Shown: positions 1 through 10,728, numbered from the stretch's first letter. The stretch is 64,000 nucleotides of DNA from Prevotella veroralis DSM 19559 = JCM 6290 (GCF_000377625.1 NZ_KB898330.1:1-64000); one strand, 5' to 3'. Program-made: numbers and translations. Notes: generated by a model not told the origin, from the letters alone.

Positions 1-2
1 TT

Positions 3-260
3 ATAACCAAATTGAAAAGTAACATGAAAGGATGTTTAATGAGTGTTTCAGACAGACTTTTACTCAGAAAAAGAGCCATTATAGAAACGGTGAATGATGA
101 ACTTAAGAACATTGCACAAGTAGAGCACTCCAGACATAGATGCTTTGACAATTTCATCGTCAACTTATTAGGAGCCATTGCCGCCTATTGTCTGTTTCCA
201 AAGAAGCCTTGTATTAATAATGTACAAAGGACTATGGACACACAGCTTGCATTGTTCTGA
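3..260 (+). CDS. IS982-family transposase, C-terminal fragment (runs off the left edge)
   Basis: The reading frame is open to the left window edge; 85 codons and the stop are visible, so the catalytic core lies outside. The segment LLLRKRAIIETVNDELKN followed by an H-x-R-H-R stretch, an NF-x-x-NL segment and a PKKP motif is the usual end of IS982-type DDE transposases, which cut and paste a roughly 1-kb insertion sequence. An internal TTG at 12 is not a credible start, because homology-like sequence continues upstream of it. A candidate terminal inverted repeat follows the stop. Whether the full element is intact cannot be judged here. Confidence 0.82.
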   Translation: MTKLKSNMKGCLMSVSDRLLLRKRAIIETVNDELKNIAQVEHSRHRCFDNFIVNLLGAIAAYCLFPKKPCINNVQRTMDTQLALF

Positions 261-263
261 ATT

Positions 264-287
264 CGTCGAACTCACGTTAAATTAGGG
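264..287 (+). repeat. Candidate right terminal inverted repeat of the IS982-type element
   Basis: Just after the transposase stop the sequence CTCACGTTAAATTAGGG ends in a run that, read outward-in, starts ACCCTAATTTAACGTGAG. That placement and the ACCC-type tip fit the right end of an IS982-family element. The left end is outside the window, so the pairing cannot be confirmed. Confidence 0.4.
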
Positions 288-293
288 TGTGGA

Positions 294-322
294 GGCGGAC
301 AGAAGAGGGCGTCTGTCCCTGC
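294..322 (+). repeat. Dispersed palindromic repeat, family 1 (copy 1)
   Basis: GGCGGACAGA, then AGAGGGCG, then TCTGTCCCTGC. The same palindromic unit recurs at 5386-5414, 5495-5524 and 12080-12113. It is non-coding and can fold into a hairpin (GGACAGA with TCTGTCC). It sits immediately outside the IS982 end. Confidence 0.6.
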
Positions 323-686
323 GTTATCGTGTCATATCGTGCAGTTAGTCCTAAGACTCTCTAAAAAATATGACGTCGTATTTATAATGATATGATGTCA
401 TATTTATTAGATTGTCCTATTACTTTGATTAGTAAGTGATAGGATTGAGGAAACATCGTGGTTGTGCTCTCCTTGTTTATTCCTTATGGATTTATGGCTG
501 TCCCTCGTAGTTCCTGCCTCGTTTTTGCCTTATTGGATAGTCCCGAAATACCCTATTTTATTTTTTATTATAGTTGCTGTCAGTTTTAACATTTGGTGTG
601 ATGCACACGTTTTCAATGACTTATGAGGACGGAAGGCGTGACAGATGTGACAGCAAATTCAAAATGCGTCATAGCCATATATACGA
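323..686. other. Non-coding stretch with a 14-bp inverted repeat
   Basis: No convincing gene. An inverted repeat with arms AATATGACGTCGTA (367-380) and TATGATGTCATATT (391-404), 12 of 14 positions pairing and a 10-base spacer, is the only structure I see; it could be an operator for a dimeric regulator. A long plus-strand frame starting at 574 runs into the antisense of sdhB and is discounted. Confidence 0.5.
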
Positions 687-721
687 AAAGAGGATATGTC
701 AACGGGTGACATATCCTCTTT
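687..721 (-). terminator. Rho-independent terminator of the sdh operon
   Basis: Perfect 15-bp stem: AAAGAGGATATGTCA (687-701) pairs with TGACATATCCTCTTT (707-721) around a 5-base loop. Read on the minus strand it follows the sdhB stop by about 40 bases and ends in TTTT. Confidence 0.85.
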
Positions 722-762
722 GTTATGTTCGTGTTAGTAGTTTACTAACCTATTACATCAGA

Positions 763-1521
763 TTAATCAGCAAACTTTGCTTTGATGAACTCACGGTTCA
801 AACGAGCGATGTTAGCAATCTTCTCGTTCTTAGGGCATACTGCCTCACAAGCGCGGGTGTTGGTACAGTTACCGAAACCAACCTCATCCATCTTAGCTAC
901 CATAGCCTTAGCACGCTTAGCAGCCTCAGGCTTACCCTGTGGCAAGAGAGCCAACTGACTAACCTTAGATGAAACGAAGAGCATTGCTGAACCATTCTTA
1001 CAAGCTGCAACACAAGCACCACAACCGATACATGTTGCGCAGTCCATAGCCTCGTCAGCATTGTCCTTAGAGATGAGAATAGCGTTTGCATCCTGTGCCT
1101 GACCAGTGCGGATTGATGTGTAACCACCAGCCTGAATAATCTTATCGAATGCTGTGCGGTCTACCATACAGTCCTTGATAACAGGGAAACCAGCCGAACG
1201 CCATGGTTCAACAGTGATAACATCACCATCGTTGAAACGGCGCATATAGAGCTGACAAGTTGTTGCGCCACGCTCTGTCTTACCATGTGGAGTACCATTA
1301 ATATATAGTGAACACATACCGCAGATACCTTCGCGGCAATCGTGATCGAAGACGAATGGTTCATCACCAGCCTCTATCAACTCCTCGTTAAGGATGTCAA
1401 GCATCTCAAGGAATGAGGTGTCGTCTGGGATGTTCTTCATCTCATGTGTATCGAAATGACCCTGATCCTGTGGACCGTTCTGCTTCCAATACTTAATTGT
1501 GAATGATATATTCTTTGCCAT
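763..1521 (-). CDS. sdhB: Succinate dehydrogenase/fumarate reductase iron-sulfur subunit
   Basis: Electron-transfer subunit carrying electrons between the flavin of SdhA and the quinone/menaquinone site of SdhC on the inner face of the membrane. All three cluster ligand sets are visible: the 2Fe-2S group at C62/C67/C70 and C89 (CREGICGMC), the 4Fe-4S group at C161/C164/C167 with the adjacent C170-C174 region ([10 protein letters not shown]), and the 3Fe-4S region with C219, C225 and C229. At 252 residues it has a normal length for the family. The ATG at 1521 ([12 protein letters not shown]) is chosen over the one 30 bases upstream because homology-like sequence begins there. It lies downstream of sdhC and sdhA but is separated from sdhA by an S23-type gene and repeats. 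Confidence 0.96.
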   Translation of the reverse strand: MAKNISFTIKYWKQNGPQDQGHFDTHEMKNIPDDTSFLEMLDILNEELIEAGDEPFVFDHDCREGICGMCSLYINGTPHGKTERGATTCQLYMRRFNDGDVITVEPWRSAGFPVIKDCMVDRTAFDKIIQAGGYTSIRTGQAQDANAILISKDNADEAMDCATCIGCGACVAACKNGSAMLFVSSKVSQLALLPQGKPEAAKRAKAMVAKMDEVGFGNCTNTRACEAVCPKNEKIANIARLNREFIKAKFAD

Positions 1522-1534
1522 TGTATTATGTTTT

Positions 1535-1571
1535 AGTTGACAAGTAAACAAGTTGTAAAGTAAACAAGTTA
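1535..1571. repeat. Left flank repeat of the S23-type element (GTTGACAAGT family)
   Basis: AGTTGACAAGTAAACAAGTT followed by a second AAGTAAACAAGTT (period 16: 1542-1554 and 1558-1570). It begins 13 bases upstream of the sdhB start and ends on the stop codon of the S23-type gene. Its reverse complement resembles the repeat on the other side (1988-2036), so the two flank the gene as an imperfect inverted repeat. Confidence 0.7.
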
Positions 1572-1922
1572 TTTGTTCAGAGATTTAATCAAAGACGTTA
1601 GCATCCTAATTATGCCTTGGGTCTTATCGCATAGTTGCCGTGCAAGTTCTGTCGGGATATACCCTAAGTCTTTTGATAGAATCAATTGAGTTTCTAACTC
1701 ACACGCAGAACCTAATGATATACTAAGGAATCTCTCAGTCTCACGAGTATGGATTCTGCCATAGCCTTCTGCTATGTTCGAGGGAATTGATACAACGGCT
1801 CTACGCATTTGGGAAGCTAATCCGAATAGTTCCTCCCGTGGATATATCTTTGTAGCCTTATATACTTCTAAGACAAGTTCCATTGCTTTCTGCCAGACGA
1901 TCAAATCCTTGTGAGTATTCAT
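1569..1922 (-). CDS. Four-helix-bundle protein of the S23/Avd-like family
   Basis: 117-residue, probably all-helical protein. The opening ([19 protein letters not shown]) and the central [20 protein letters not shown] motif are hallmarks of the S23 / 23S rRNA intervening-sequence protein family, structurally related to the Avd accessory protein of diversity-generating retroelements. Family members form oligomers and are thought to bind nucleic acid; no enzymatic role is known. It is oddly placed between sdhA and sdhB, with GTTGACAAGT-type repeats touching both its ends. No reverse transcriptase, variable repeat or rRNA gene is nearby, so the usual contexts are absent. I infer an inserted module rather than a functional part of the sdh operon. 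Confidence 0.88.
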   Translation of the reverse strand: MNTHKDLIVWQKAMELVLEVYKATKIYPREELFGLASQMRRAVVSIPSNIAEGYGRIHTRETERFLSISLGSACELETQLILSKDLGYIPTELARQLCDKTQGIIRMLTSLIKSLNK

Positions 1923-1987
1923 CGACCTTGTTTGTATTACATCTTGTATATTGTCTGTATTATACTAATAGAATATGTTTAAGGCAG

Positions 1988-2036
1988 AACAAGCTAACAA
2001 CTTGTCAACTTGTCCTCCCGTCAACTCGTCAACTAG
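1988..2036. repeat. Right flank repeat of the S23-type element, overlapping the sdhA stop
   Basis: Contains AACTTGTCAACTTGTCC and then CGTCAACT twice in tandem (period 8). The sdhA stop codon (CTA on the plus strand, 2033-2035) lies in the last repeat unit, so the repeat reaches into the end of the gene. It is in inverted orientation to 1535-1571. Confidence 0.7.
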
Positions 2037-4015
2037 TTTTTATAATTACGTGTTTGTACCTTGATTGCCTCATACTCGAGAGGTTCCTTGATAAGCTCCG
2101 GAGTCTTGGTGTCATCACCCTGATACTCCCAGCAACCAACATAGAAGAAGTTCTCATCGTCACGCTTAGCCTCACCTTCCTCAGTCTGGTGCTCCTCACG
2201 GAAGTGACCACCACAGCTTTCCTCACGATGTAATGCGTCATAAGCTACGAGTTCACCCATAAGGATAAAGTCACGGAGGTGGATAGCCTTATCAAGCTCA
2301 ACGTTCAAGCCTTCCTTCTTACCGGGGATAAAGAGATTAGAGTTGAACTCCTCGCGAAGAGCCTTCAACTGCTTGAGACCTTCCTCAAGACCTTCCTTGG
2401 TACGACCCATACCTACATACTCCCACATAATATGACCCAACTCCTTGTGGATAGAGTCGACAGAACGCTTACCATGGATATTCATCAAGCGATCAATCTC
2501 TGCATTAACAGCCTTCTCAGCCTCTTCAAACTCAGGACGATCCGTTGGAACCTTGCCCCAGAGTGCCTGATCAGCGAGATAGTTCTGAATAGTATAAGGC
2601 AATACGAAGTAACCATCAGCAAGACCCTGCATCAAAGCAGAAGCACCAAGACGGTTAGCTCCGTGGTCAGAGAAGTTACACTCACCAATAGAGAACAGAC
2701 CGGGAACGGTTGTCATCAGCTCGTAGTCAACCCAAATACCACCCATTGTGTAGTGGATAGCAGGGAAGATCATCATTGGATTGTAGTACTTCACGCCGTT
2801 AATCTCATTTGCCAACTCACCTGGGTTGACGTCTGTAATCTCCTCATACATATCGAAGAGGTTACCATAACGCTGCAGAATTGTATCAATACCGAGGCGG
2901 TTAATAGACTCAGAGAAGTCCAAGAACACAGCCAAACCAGTGTTGTTTACACCGAAGCCCTTATCGCAACGCTCCTTAGCAGCACGTGAAGCAACGTCAC
3001 GAGGTACGAGGTTACCGAATGCTGGATAGCGACGTTCCAAGTAGTAGTCGCGGTCTTCTTCTGGAATATCAGAGCCCTTCTTTGTACCAGCCTGCAATGC
3101 CTTAGCATCTTCGAGCTTCTTAGGAACCCATATACGACCATCGTTACGCAAAGACTCTGACATCAATGTCAACTTAGACTGCTTGTCTCCATGTACTGGA
3201 ATACAGGTTGGGTGAATCTGAACGTAAGATGGGTTAGCCATGTAAGCACCCTTACGATAGCACTGAACAGCAGCTGTACAGTTACAACCCATAGCGTTGG
3301 TTGAAAGGAAGTAAGTGTTACCATAGCCACCAGTAGCGATAACTACGGCATTCGCTGTGAAACGCTCCAACTTACCAGTCACAAGGTTCTTAGCAATGAT
3401 ACCACGTGCGTGACCGTCAACGATAACGATGTCTTCCATCTCATAACGTGTATAGAGCTTTACCTTACCAGCCTGAATCTGTGCACTTAATGATGAGTAT
3501 GCACCAAGCAACAACTGCTGACCTGTCTGTCCCTTAGCATAGAAGGTACGGCTTACCTGAGCACCACCAAAGGAACGGTTAGCCAACATACCGCCATACT
3601 CACGAGCGAATGGCACGCCCTGAGCAACGCACTGATCGATGATGTCGTTAGACACTTCTGCCAAACGATAAACGTTCGCTTCACGTGCACGATAGTCACC
3701 ACCTTTCACTGTATCATAGAACAAACGGTAAACAGAGTCACCATCGTTCTGATAGTTCTTAGCAGCATTGATACCACCTTGTGCAGCGATTGAGTGTGCA
3801 CGACGAGGGGAGTCTTGGATGCAGAAGTTCAATACGTTGAAGCCCATCTCACCTAGAGAAGCAGCTGCACTGGCACCAGCCAAACCGGTACCAACAACGA
3901 TAACATCCAGTTTCAGTTTATTCTTTGGGTTAACCAAACGCTGATGTGCCTTGTAGTTAGTCCACTTCTCGGCTACAGGACCTGCTGGTATTTTGGAATC
4001 TAATATCTTTGTCAT
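2033..4015 (-). CDS. sdhA: Succinate dehydrogenase/fumarate reductase flavoprotein subunit
   Basis: Catalytic subunit interconverting succinate and fumarate with a covalently bound FAD. At 660 residues it matches Bacteroidota SdhA/FrdA. The N-terminal dinucleotide-binding motif GTGLAG is at residues 42-47; the HSIAAQGG segment at 74-81 supplies the histidine that normally carries the flavin. The start [12 protein letters not shown] (4015) is preferred over an ATG 24 bases upstream on family length. In anaerobic Bacteroidota this complex usually runs as fumarate reductase. It follows sdhC with a 37-base gap and should be cotranscribed. The 3' end runs into the repeat at 1988-2036. Confidence 0.97.
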   Translation of the reverse strand: MTKILDSKIPAGPVAEKWTNYKAHQRLVNPKNKLKLDVIVVGTGLAGASAAASLGEMGFNVLNFCIQDSPRRAHSIAAQGGINAAKNYQNDGDSVYRLFYDTVKGGDYRAREANVYRLAEVSNDIIDQCVAQGVPFAREYGGMLANRSFGGAQVSRTFYAKGQTGQQLLLGAYSSLSAQIQAGKVKLYTRYEMEDIVIVDGHARGIIAKNLVTGKLERFTANAVVIATGGYGNTYFLSTNAMGCNCTAAVQCYRKGAYMANPSYVQIHPTCIPVHGDKQSKLTLMSESLRNDGRIWVPKKLEDAKALQAGTKKGSDIPEEDRDYYLERRYPAFGNLVPRDVASRAAKERCDKGFGVNNTGLAVFLDFSESINRLGIDTILQRYGNLFDMYEEITDVNPGELANEINGVKYYNPMMIFPAIHYTMGGIWVDYELMTTVPGLFSIGECNFSDHGANRLGASALMQGLADGYFVLPYTIQNYLADQALWGKVPTDRPEFEEAEKAVNAEIDRLMNIHGKRSVDSIHKELGHIMWEYVGMGRTKEGLEEGLKQLKALREEFNSNLFIPGKKEGLNVELDKAIHLRDFILMGELVAYDALHREESCGGHFREEHQTEEGEAKRDDENFFYVGCWEYQGDDTKTPELIKEPLEYEAIKVQTRNYKN

Positions 4016-4052
4016 GATTGTTTTGAATTTAGTTTTCAATTTAGATACTTAA

Positions 4053-4730
4053 CTATGCAAGGCTAGGAGCACATCCGAAAGCGAATGCGAGTACTACAAT
4101 AAGGAAGCACAACATCAATAATGTCACATAGACAAGACCGATTGTCTTCCAGCGATTGAACCATACTTTACCATTGACACCTACTGTTTGCATAGCACTC
4201 CAGAAGCCGTGTGAGAGGTGGAACCACAATGCACAGATCCAGATAACATACAGAACTACGTACACAGGATTGGCAAATGTATCCTGAATGAACGCAAAGC
4301 CGTCAGCTGGGTGATGTGCTACTGTCATCCCAACAAGCTCTGCAAACATCATGTTATACCAGAAGTTGAACAAGTGAAGAGCGATACCAAGCAAGATGAT
4401 GATACCCAATACGAGCATGTTCTGGCTTGCCCACTCCACCTTTGCAGGCTTTTCTGTGACTGCATAACGGTTGTCGCCACGTGCACGACGGTTCTGTGCT
4501 GTAAGGATGAAGGCGTAGACAATGTGACAAACAGCCAATGCGCCAAGACCAACTGTTGCAACAACTGCATACCAGTTAGCACCCAATAGCTCACAAATCA
4601 TATTGTAGGCACTACCTGAGAAGAGCGCTACAAGATTCATACAGCAGTGGAACGTCATGAATAGAATAAGGGCTATACCCGTCACGGACATAATCACCTT
4701 TCTACCAATAGATGAATTGATTAACCACAT
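4053..4730 (-). CDS. sdhC: Succinate dehydrogenase/fumarate reductase cytochrome b subunit
   Basis: Membrane anchor of 225 residues with about five hydrophobic helices (roughly residues 13-37, 55-78, 104-126, 148-175 and 200-222), the single-subunit di-haem cytochrome b type found with Bacteroidota, Wolinella and Bacillus enzymes, so no separate sdhD is expected. Histidines within the helices (for example in FMTFHCCMN and in the H-I-V-Y segment) are candidate haem ligands. First gene of the sdhC-A-B order; a strong promoter lies about 150 bases upstream. Confidence 0.93.
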   Translation of the reverse strand: MWLINSSIGRKVIMSVTGIALILFMTFHCCMNLVALFSGSAYNMICELLGANWYAVVATVGLGALAVCHIVYAFILTAQNRRARGDNRYAVTEKPAKVEWASQNMLVLGIIILLGIALHLFNFWYNMMFAELVGMTVAHHPADGFAFIQDTFANPVYVVLYVIWICALWFHLSHGFWSAMQTVGVNGKVWFNRWKTIGLVYVTLLMLCFLIVVLAFAFGCAPSLA

Positions 4731-4841
4731 AAATGTTTTGATTTTAAATATTTAAACTGTTAGAATTATTACTTCTAATGGTTATCAGGAGGCAAGATAA
4801 TTATTAACTCCCACCTAAAAGACTTCGTTCTCTCCGAGAGA

Positions 4842-4859
4842 TACCAAAAAGTTGGTATG
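4842..4859 (-). other. Hairpin in the sdhC 5' leader
   Basis: ATACCAA (4842-4848) pairs with TTGGTAT (4853-4859), directly followed toward sdhC by TCTCTCCGAGAGA. It lies near the predicted 5' end of the sdh transcript (about 4873) and may stabilise or regulate the message. No known riboswitch is recognised. Confidence 0.4.
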
Positions 4860-4879
4860 CAACGAGGGCTATTTTGCTG

Positions 4880-4910
4880 CAAAAGTACTATATTTTAATG
4901 ATTTAACAAA
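4880..4910 (-). promoter_or_regulatory. Bacteroidota-type promoter for sdhCAB
   Basis: On the minus strand TTTG (4910-4907), a 19-base spacer, then TACTTTTG (4887-4880) followed by C. This fits the TTTG-(19-21)-TAnnTTTG consensus of the Bacteroidota primary sigma factor. Confidence 0.8.
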
Positions 4911-5385
4911 GCTATTTCATCAAAATGTATAGTATTTAGACTTAAAATAAGGAAACGCTATCTATCCTAACAAATGAGGATAGAATAAAAGTCATAAAAA
5001 GCCTTTTTCAATCCTATCTTTTTCCTATTTAAAATCCTATTTATCGTCCCTTATTTTCAAGAAGAAGTTCTGTCTGTTTCGTCATAGTTATGTTCTATCA
5101 GATTGCCAAGCCTTAGGTCAATCTCAATCATAGTTTCTTACTATCGGAAAAGAGGCTTCTAAGAACGAGAAAATAGATTAAAAAATCCAGAAAAATGAAT
5201 TAAAGTAGAACTAAAAATAGTCTATTTTCCTAAGTAGATAAGTCTCTTTTCAAAGATAGACAAGTGTTTTCTCCGTTATTCATAGGTGTATTCTGTGTTT
5301 TTATCTCTGTTTTCTTATGTGTGAATCAGCTATTCTTCTTTTATATAATTCATCGCTTCGAAGTTATACAATTCATCGCATCAAA

Positions 5386-5524
5386 GTAGGGACAGATGCC
5401 CTCATCTGTCCGCCAGTTGCCCCCTACATGATAACCCGTTAGGCAATATCCCTCTCTTCAGAGGGGCTTGGAGAGATTTCTGTCAGTTGTATTTGGGCGG
5501 ACAGACGAGGGAGTCTGTCCCTAC
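5386..5524. repeat. Inverted pair of dispersed palindromic repeat, family 1
   Basis: GTAGGGACAGATG...TCTGTCCGCC at 5386-5414 and GGGCGGACAGACG...TCTGTCCCTAC at 5495-5524 are the same unit in opposite orientation, about 80 bases apart. Relatives occur at 294-322 and 12080-12113. Confidence 0.65.
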
Positions 5525-5619
5525 TTGTAAAATCTCATTCCCTCTCTATATCAATGGTTATTGACTAAAAGGAAGTAATGGAAAGGAGGGTAAACAGTGC
5601 CACTTTCTACAGAACCAAT

Positions 5620-5705
5620 AACTTGCAAACTTGTCAACCATTCACCTCGTCAACTTGACCTAATACCTCGTCAACTTGTCAACCAGCCACTTCGTCAACT
5701 TGATC
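5620..5705. repeat. Direct repeats of the CGTCAACTTG family
   Basis: CGTCAACTTG occurs three times (near 5648, 5669 and 5693) with related ACTTGTCAACC units between. The core matches the repeats flanking the S23-type gene at 1535-2036 and the pair at 49587-49690, but no S23-type gene is present here. Confidence 0.6.
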
Positions 5706-5846
5706 TCATCATAATTTTGAATAAAAGAACCATGTTACTAACCATTCTGTTCTTATGTTACTTTGTCTTATCTGTGCGTTACTAAAACAAGATGTTTCTA
5801 TGCTCTCTGTCTTAATTGAACCGTTACTCTGTCCTAAAACTACATG

Positions 5847-5877
5847 AAAATAGGGACACACAAGCTGTGCATCCCTA
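5847..5877 (-). terminator. Terminator of the DUF3332 gene
   Basis: On the minus strand ATAGGGATGCACA pairs imperfectly with TGTGTGTCCCTAT around a short loop and is followed by TTTTC, about 35 bases after the stop of the DUF3332 gene. Confidence 0.6.
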
Positions 5878-5911
5878 TGAATCTATACTTTGTTATGGTA
5901 TTTATATCGGC

Positions 5912-6466
5912 TTATCGTCTTGCCATGAAGTAGCTTGTACCAGCCTGTGCCTGCTGAAGTTCATACAAACCAGTGGCATCTGGCGTTACATCAACCGTCA
6001 AACCGTTGTTGAGGAAAGCCTTAACAGAACCATTACCATTAAACTGGATCACCTTCTGCTCTTTGCCTTCTGCATTCATATACCATGTGTTCTCTTGCTT
6101 ATTATACGTGAAGTAGTAAACCTGACCATCGGGTTTTGTGATCTGATAACCATTCTCTAAGTACTTAACAGCATAGATGAGACCATCGTCACCTTTGATG
6201 TTTCGGGTCTTACCAACACGATTGGCAACAGGGTTGTCACCCGTCCAGAACTCAATAGAATTAAGTACTAACGTGTCTGCCATACCGCAGAATGCGTATG
6301 CAGGAGATATTACTAAGAAGATAATCTCATTGATGAACTTAGACTTAGTGGCGTGTTTATTCCACTGCGCAAGCTTGTTGAACAAGGCAAATGAACCTAC
6401 ACAAGAACTCATGAGGGTTGCTGCTACGAGCAAGCTAACCACTGTTTTAATACTTTTTGTCGTCAT
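5912..6466 (-). CDS. DUF3332 family lipoprotein
   Basis: 184 residues with a lipoprotein signal (hydrophobic stretch ending LMSSC, lipidated C22). The segment after the cysteine (VGSFALFNKLAQWN) and the hydrophobic IIFLVISPAYAFCGMADTLVLN region are typical of DUF3332 proteins, whose function is unknown. The C-terminal half is a hydrophilic domain with tyrosine-rich beta-like segments. It is a single-gene unit with its own terminator. The upstream neighbour on the same strand is the DUF6377 regulator, 56 bases away, so some readthrough is possible. Confidence 0.8.
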   Translation of the reverse strand: MTTKSIKTVVSLLVAATLMSSCVGSFALFNKLAQWNKHATKSKFINEIIFLVISPAYAFCGMADTLVLNSIEFWTGDNPVANRVGKTRNIKGDDGLIYAVKYLENGYQITKPDGQVYYFTYNKQENTWYMNAEGKEQKVIQFNGNGSVKAFLNNGLTVDVTPDATGLYELQQAQAGTSYFMARR

Positions 6467-6522
6467 ACTTTTTGTTTTAAAGTGAATAATAATAATGTTG
6501 TTAATTAATTTGTTGTTTCTTA

Positions 6523-8184
6523 TTAGTCGTTTTCAATGATCGTACACAGCTTTGCCACTTCCGCTTCAAAGTCTGTTTTGTTGATAGCTTTGGCTTTAAG
6601 TGCAGAGCGATAGTTGTATATTGTCTGTGGAGAATAGAACAGTAAGTCGGCTATCTCGGCACTTTCTTTCACGCCAAGGCGTATGAGTGCCATGATACGT
6701 TGGTCTGTTGTTAACTCGTTGGAATGGGTGTTTTTTATCTGATAGTTCGCTTTTAAGAGTGCATTTAACTCTTTCGTGAAACTTGGATAGAGGTCTAAAA
6801 AAGCCTTATCAAAGCGTGAGAGGAATGTAGAAGCATCCTCTTCGGAGAGCCGTTCGGATGAGAGTTGACTCAAGAGTTCGCTTGTTTGGTTGGCTTTTAT
6901 CTTCCTTTTCACCAGCGTTTGTTGCCGTTTTAAACGTGAGATATACTTTGCGCAGAGGTCGATATACAGCTTTGCCAGTCCTTCCCGTTTACGGTTTGTG
7001 TCCATTAATAGGGCATTTAGCTTGTGTAACTGGGTGTTCAAGTCTTTCTGTCGTGTGTTAAGTTCCGACAAGCTATCATTGTTCTTTTGTAGTTCTCGTT
7101 GTTGCAAACGTAGCCGTTTGGTCTGTTTTACAATGTAAGTGATGGCTACGAGGAGGAAAAGAAGGAGCAGTGAAACAGCTATGATAGCGATCATTTGTAC
7201 CCGATTACGTGCATTCAAGGTCTGTTGATAGCTGTTGACAATGACTGGCAACTTGTTTGATATCTCAATAATGCGCAGTCGGTTGTTATAGAAACGCGCA
7301 TCTTCCAACGACTTCTGAATATACTCCTGTGCCCGATCAATTCGGCTTTTATCGTGCTCAAAGATGTACATAGCGAGCGTTTGTAAGGCGTAATTCTCCA
7401 TCGTGCAGTTCTCTGCATCAGCGATACTAGACAATAGGAGATACTTTTCTTGCTGATCCGTTCGCCCTTTATTGGCGTAGTTACCAGATAAGGCAAAGCA
7501 TGCCATGGCAAAAAAACGTGAGTGGGAGGGAAGCTGATGGATTGCTTTTAGGTAATGCAAGCGTGCTTTCTTCGGGGCATTCAGTACGAAAACGCAATAC
7601 TCGCCGTAGTAGTATTCGTAAGTTTTGGCGGTTTCATCGCAATAATCCATAGCTTTAATCAATGCTTGCTTAGCTTTCTCACGATGGATGGGAGCGTATT
7701 TCTGGTCATTACAAAAGTCTGCCCAATAGGTGTGAATACGGAAGATAGAGAAGTAAAAGTCGAACTTTTGAGTATTATCCAATGCCGTTGTATCCACTAA
7801 ACTCATGGTTTCTATAGCCTCACCATATAATCCGCCAATAGAAAGAAGTTCTGCTTTATGAATGAGATTATTGTTATAATAATAGGTGTTTGCCGTTTTC
7901 TCTGCCAAGGTGATGCCCTTGTCAAGGTAAATCATAGCTGAATCAAATTGGAAAACATAGTATTCTTGATAAAGCAAGTCGTATGTTTGCAATCGTTTTA
8001 AAGCCCCTCCTTCCGTAAATAATCCCCTTTTTATTTGATTAATAGTCTCATTCTTTCTTTTAATATGAGCCGTTTGCTGGCTCAAGAGAAGGTCTAACTT
8101 CTCTTGTAAATATTGTGTTTCATTGTCAGCAAAGAGTCCTGTTGGCAATGCTAGTAAGGATATATATAAAAGTAATCTACGCAT
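6523..8184 (-). CDS. DUF6377 TPR/transmembrane helix-turn-helix regulator
   Basis: 553-residue membrane-bound regulator. A signal peptide (1-19) leads into a TPR-like helical region (about 30-320), one transmembrane helix (330-352), a cytoplasmic coiled coil (about 355-440) and a C-terminal helix-turn-helix (about 493-540, with RIMALIRLGVKESAEIADLL and SPQTIYNYRS). This matches the DUF6377 architecture, in which a periplasmic sensor is joined to a LuxR-like DNA-binding end. Such regulators usually control an adjacent polysaccharide or peptide system; here it diverges from a GH97 alpha-glucosidase, which I infer as a likely target. A promoter-like TATCTTTG lies at 8212-8205. Related decayed sequence occurs at 10729-10983. 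Confidence 0.85.
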   Translation of the reverse strand: MRRLLLYISLLALPTGLFADNETQYLQEKLDLLLSQQTAHIKRKNETINQIKRGLFTEGGALKRLQTYDLLYQEYYVFQFDSAMIYLDKGITLAEKTANTYYYNNNLIHKAELLSIGGLYGEAIETMSLVDTTALDNTQKFDFYFSIFRIHTYWADFCNDQKYAPIHREKAKQALIKAMDYCDETAKTYEYYYGEYCVFVLNAPKKARLHYLKAIHQLPSHSRFFAMACFALSGNYANKGRTDQQEKYLLLSSIADAENCTMENYALQTLAMYIFEHDKSRIDRAQEYIQKSLEDARFYNNRLRIIEISNKLPVIVNSYQQTLNARNRVQMIAIIAVSLLLLFLLVAITYIVKQTKRLRLQQRELQKNNDSLSELNTRQKDLNTQLHKLNALLMDTNRKREGLAKLYIDLCAKYISRLKRQQTLVKRKIKANQTSELLSQLSSERLSEEDASTFLSRFDKAFLDLYPSFTKELNALLKANYQIKNTHSNELTTDQRIMALIRLGVKESAEIADLLFYSPQTIYNYRSALKAKAINKTDFEAEVAKLCTIIEND

Positions 8185-8204
8185 CTTTTAATCCTTTCTG
8201 ACTG

Positions 8205-8212
8205 CAAAGATA
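8205..8212 (-). promoter_or_regulatory. Promoter -7 element for the DUF6377 regulator
   Basis: Minus-strand TATCTTTGC, a match to TAnnTTTG, about 20 bases upstream of the start codon. The -33 element is weak (CTTTT), which would allow regulation. Confidence 0.55.
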
Positions 8213-8295
8213 ATACATTATGATCAATTAAAAGGTATCTACCTGATATAATTATTATACTTATGAAAGGACTTGATTGATAACATCCTAAGTGA

Positions 8296-8325
8296 CTCTA
8301 CTTGTCTGACTCGTCTACTTGTTGA
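8296..8325. repeat. Short array of the CTACTTGTC family
   Basis: CTACTTGTCTGACTCGTC followed by CTACTTGTTGA, a degenerate relative of the GTCAACTTGTC repeats elsewhere in the window. It lies in the divergent regulator/GH97 intergenic region. Confidence 0.4.
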
Positions 8326-8358
8326 TTACTCAAAGAACCTTTTATCCACTTTTTTAGT

Positions 8359-8366
8359 TATCTTTG
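8359..8366 (+). promoter_or_regulatory. Promoter -7 element for the GH97 gene
   Basis: TATCTTTGC about 50 bases upstream of the GH97 start fits TAnnTTTG. No TTTG is found at the expected -33 distance, which suggests dependence on an activator; the divergent DUF6377 regulator is the obvious candidate (inference). Confidence 0.55.
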
Positions 8367-8390
8367 CAAATAGAGATAATTAAAAATTGA

Positions 8391-10556
<2,166 letters not shown>

Positions 10557-10592
10557 AGAGAATGAAACACATTACGTGTAAATAAAATATTG

Positions 10593-10661
10593 GCGAGTCG
10601 CATGACTTATACTGGTTTCCACGGGTTATTCTCGTGCCAGTCATAAGTGTTGCGACTCGCT
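10593..10661 (+). terminator. Terminator after the GH97 gene
   Basis: Long stem: GCGAGTCGCA plus TGACTTATACTGG pair with CCAGTCATAAGTG plus TTGCGACTCGC around a roughly 20-base loop, followed by TATTTTAT. It begins about 35 bases after the GH97 stop. Confidence 0.85.
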
Positions 10662-10728
10662 ATTTTATCTCTCTTGAATACCCTTTTTCCCTTGAATATA
10701 CTAAAGACTTAGAGTGTACGTATATATA

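Larger units (their letters stand above)
4911..5846. other. Long non-coding stretch carrying dispersed repeats
   Basis: No supportable gene. It contains two inverted copies of the GGCGGACAGA repeat (5386-5414 and 5495-5524), one copy of the second repeat family (around 5448-5477, AGAGGGGCTTGGAGAG) and a run of CGTCAACTTG direct repeats (5620-5705). A 62-codon frame at 5597-5785 merely translates those repeats. Confidence 0.6.

Noticed and set aside
574..972. 132-codon plus-strand frame
   Set aside because: Antisense to the end of sdhB and through its terminator; composition does not look like a protein.
1569..1922. Diversity-generating retroelement accessory gene (avd)
   Set aside because: No reverse transcriptase, template repeat or variable repeat is within the window; only the fold family matches.
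5597..5785. 62-codon frame
   Set aside because: It is a translation of the CGTCAACTTG direct repeats (RQLDLIPRQL-type repeats).
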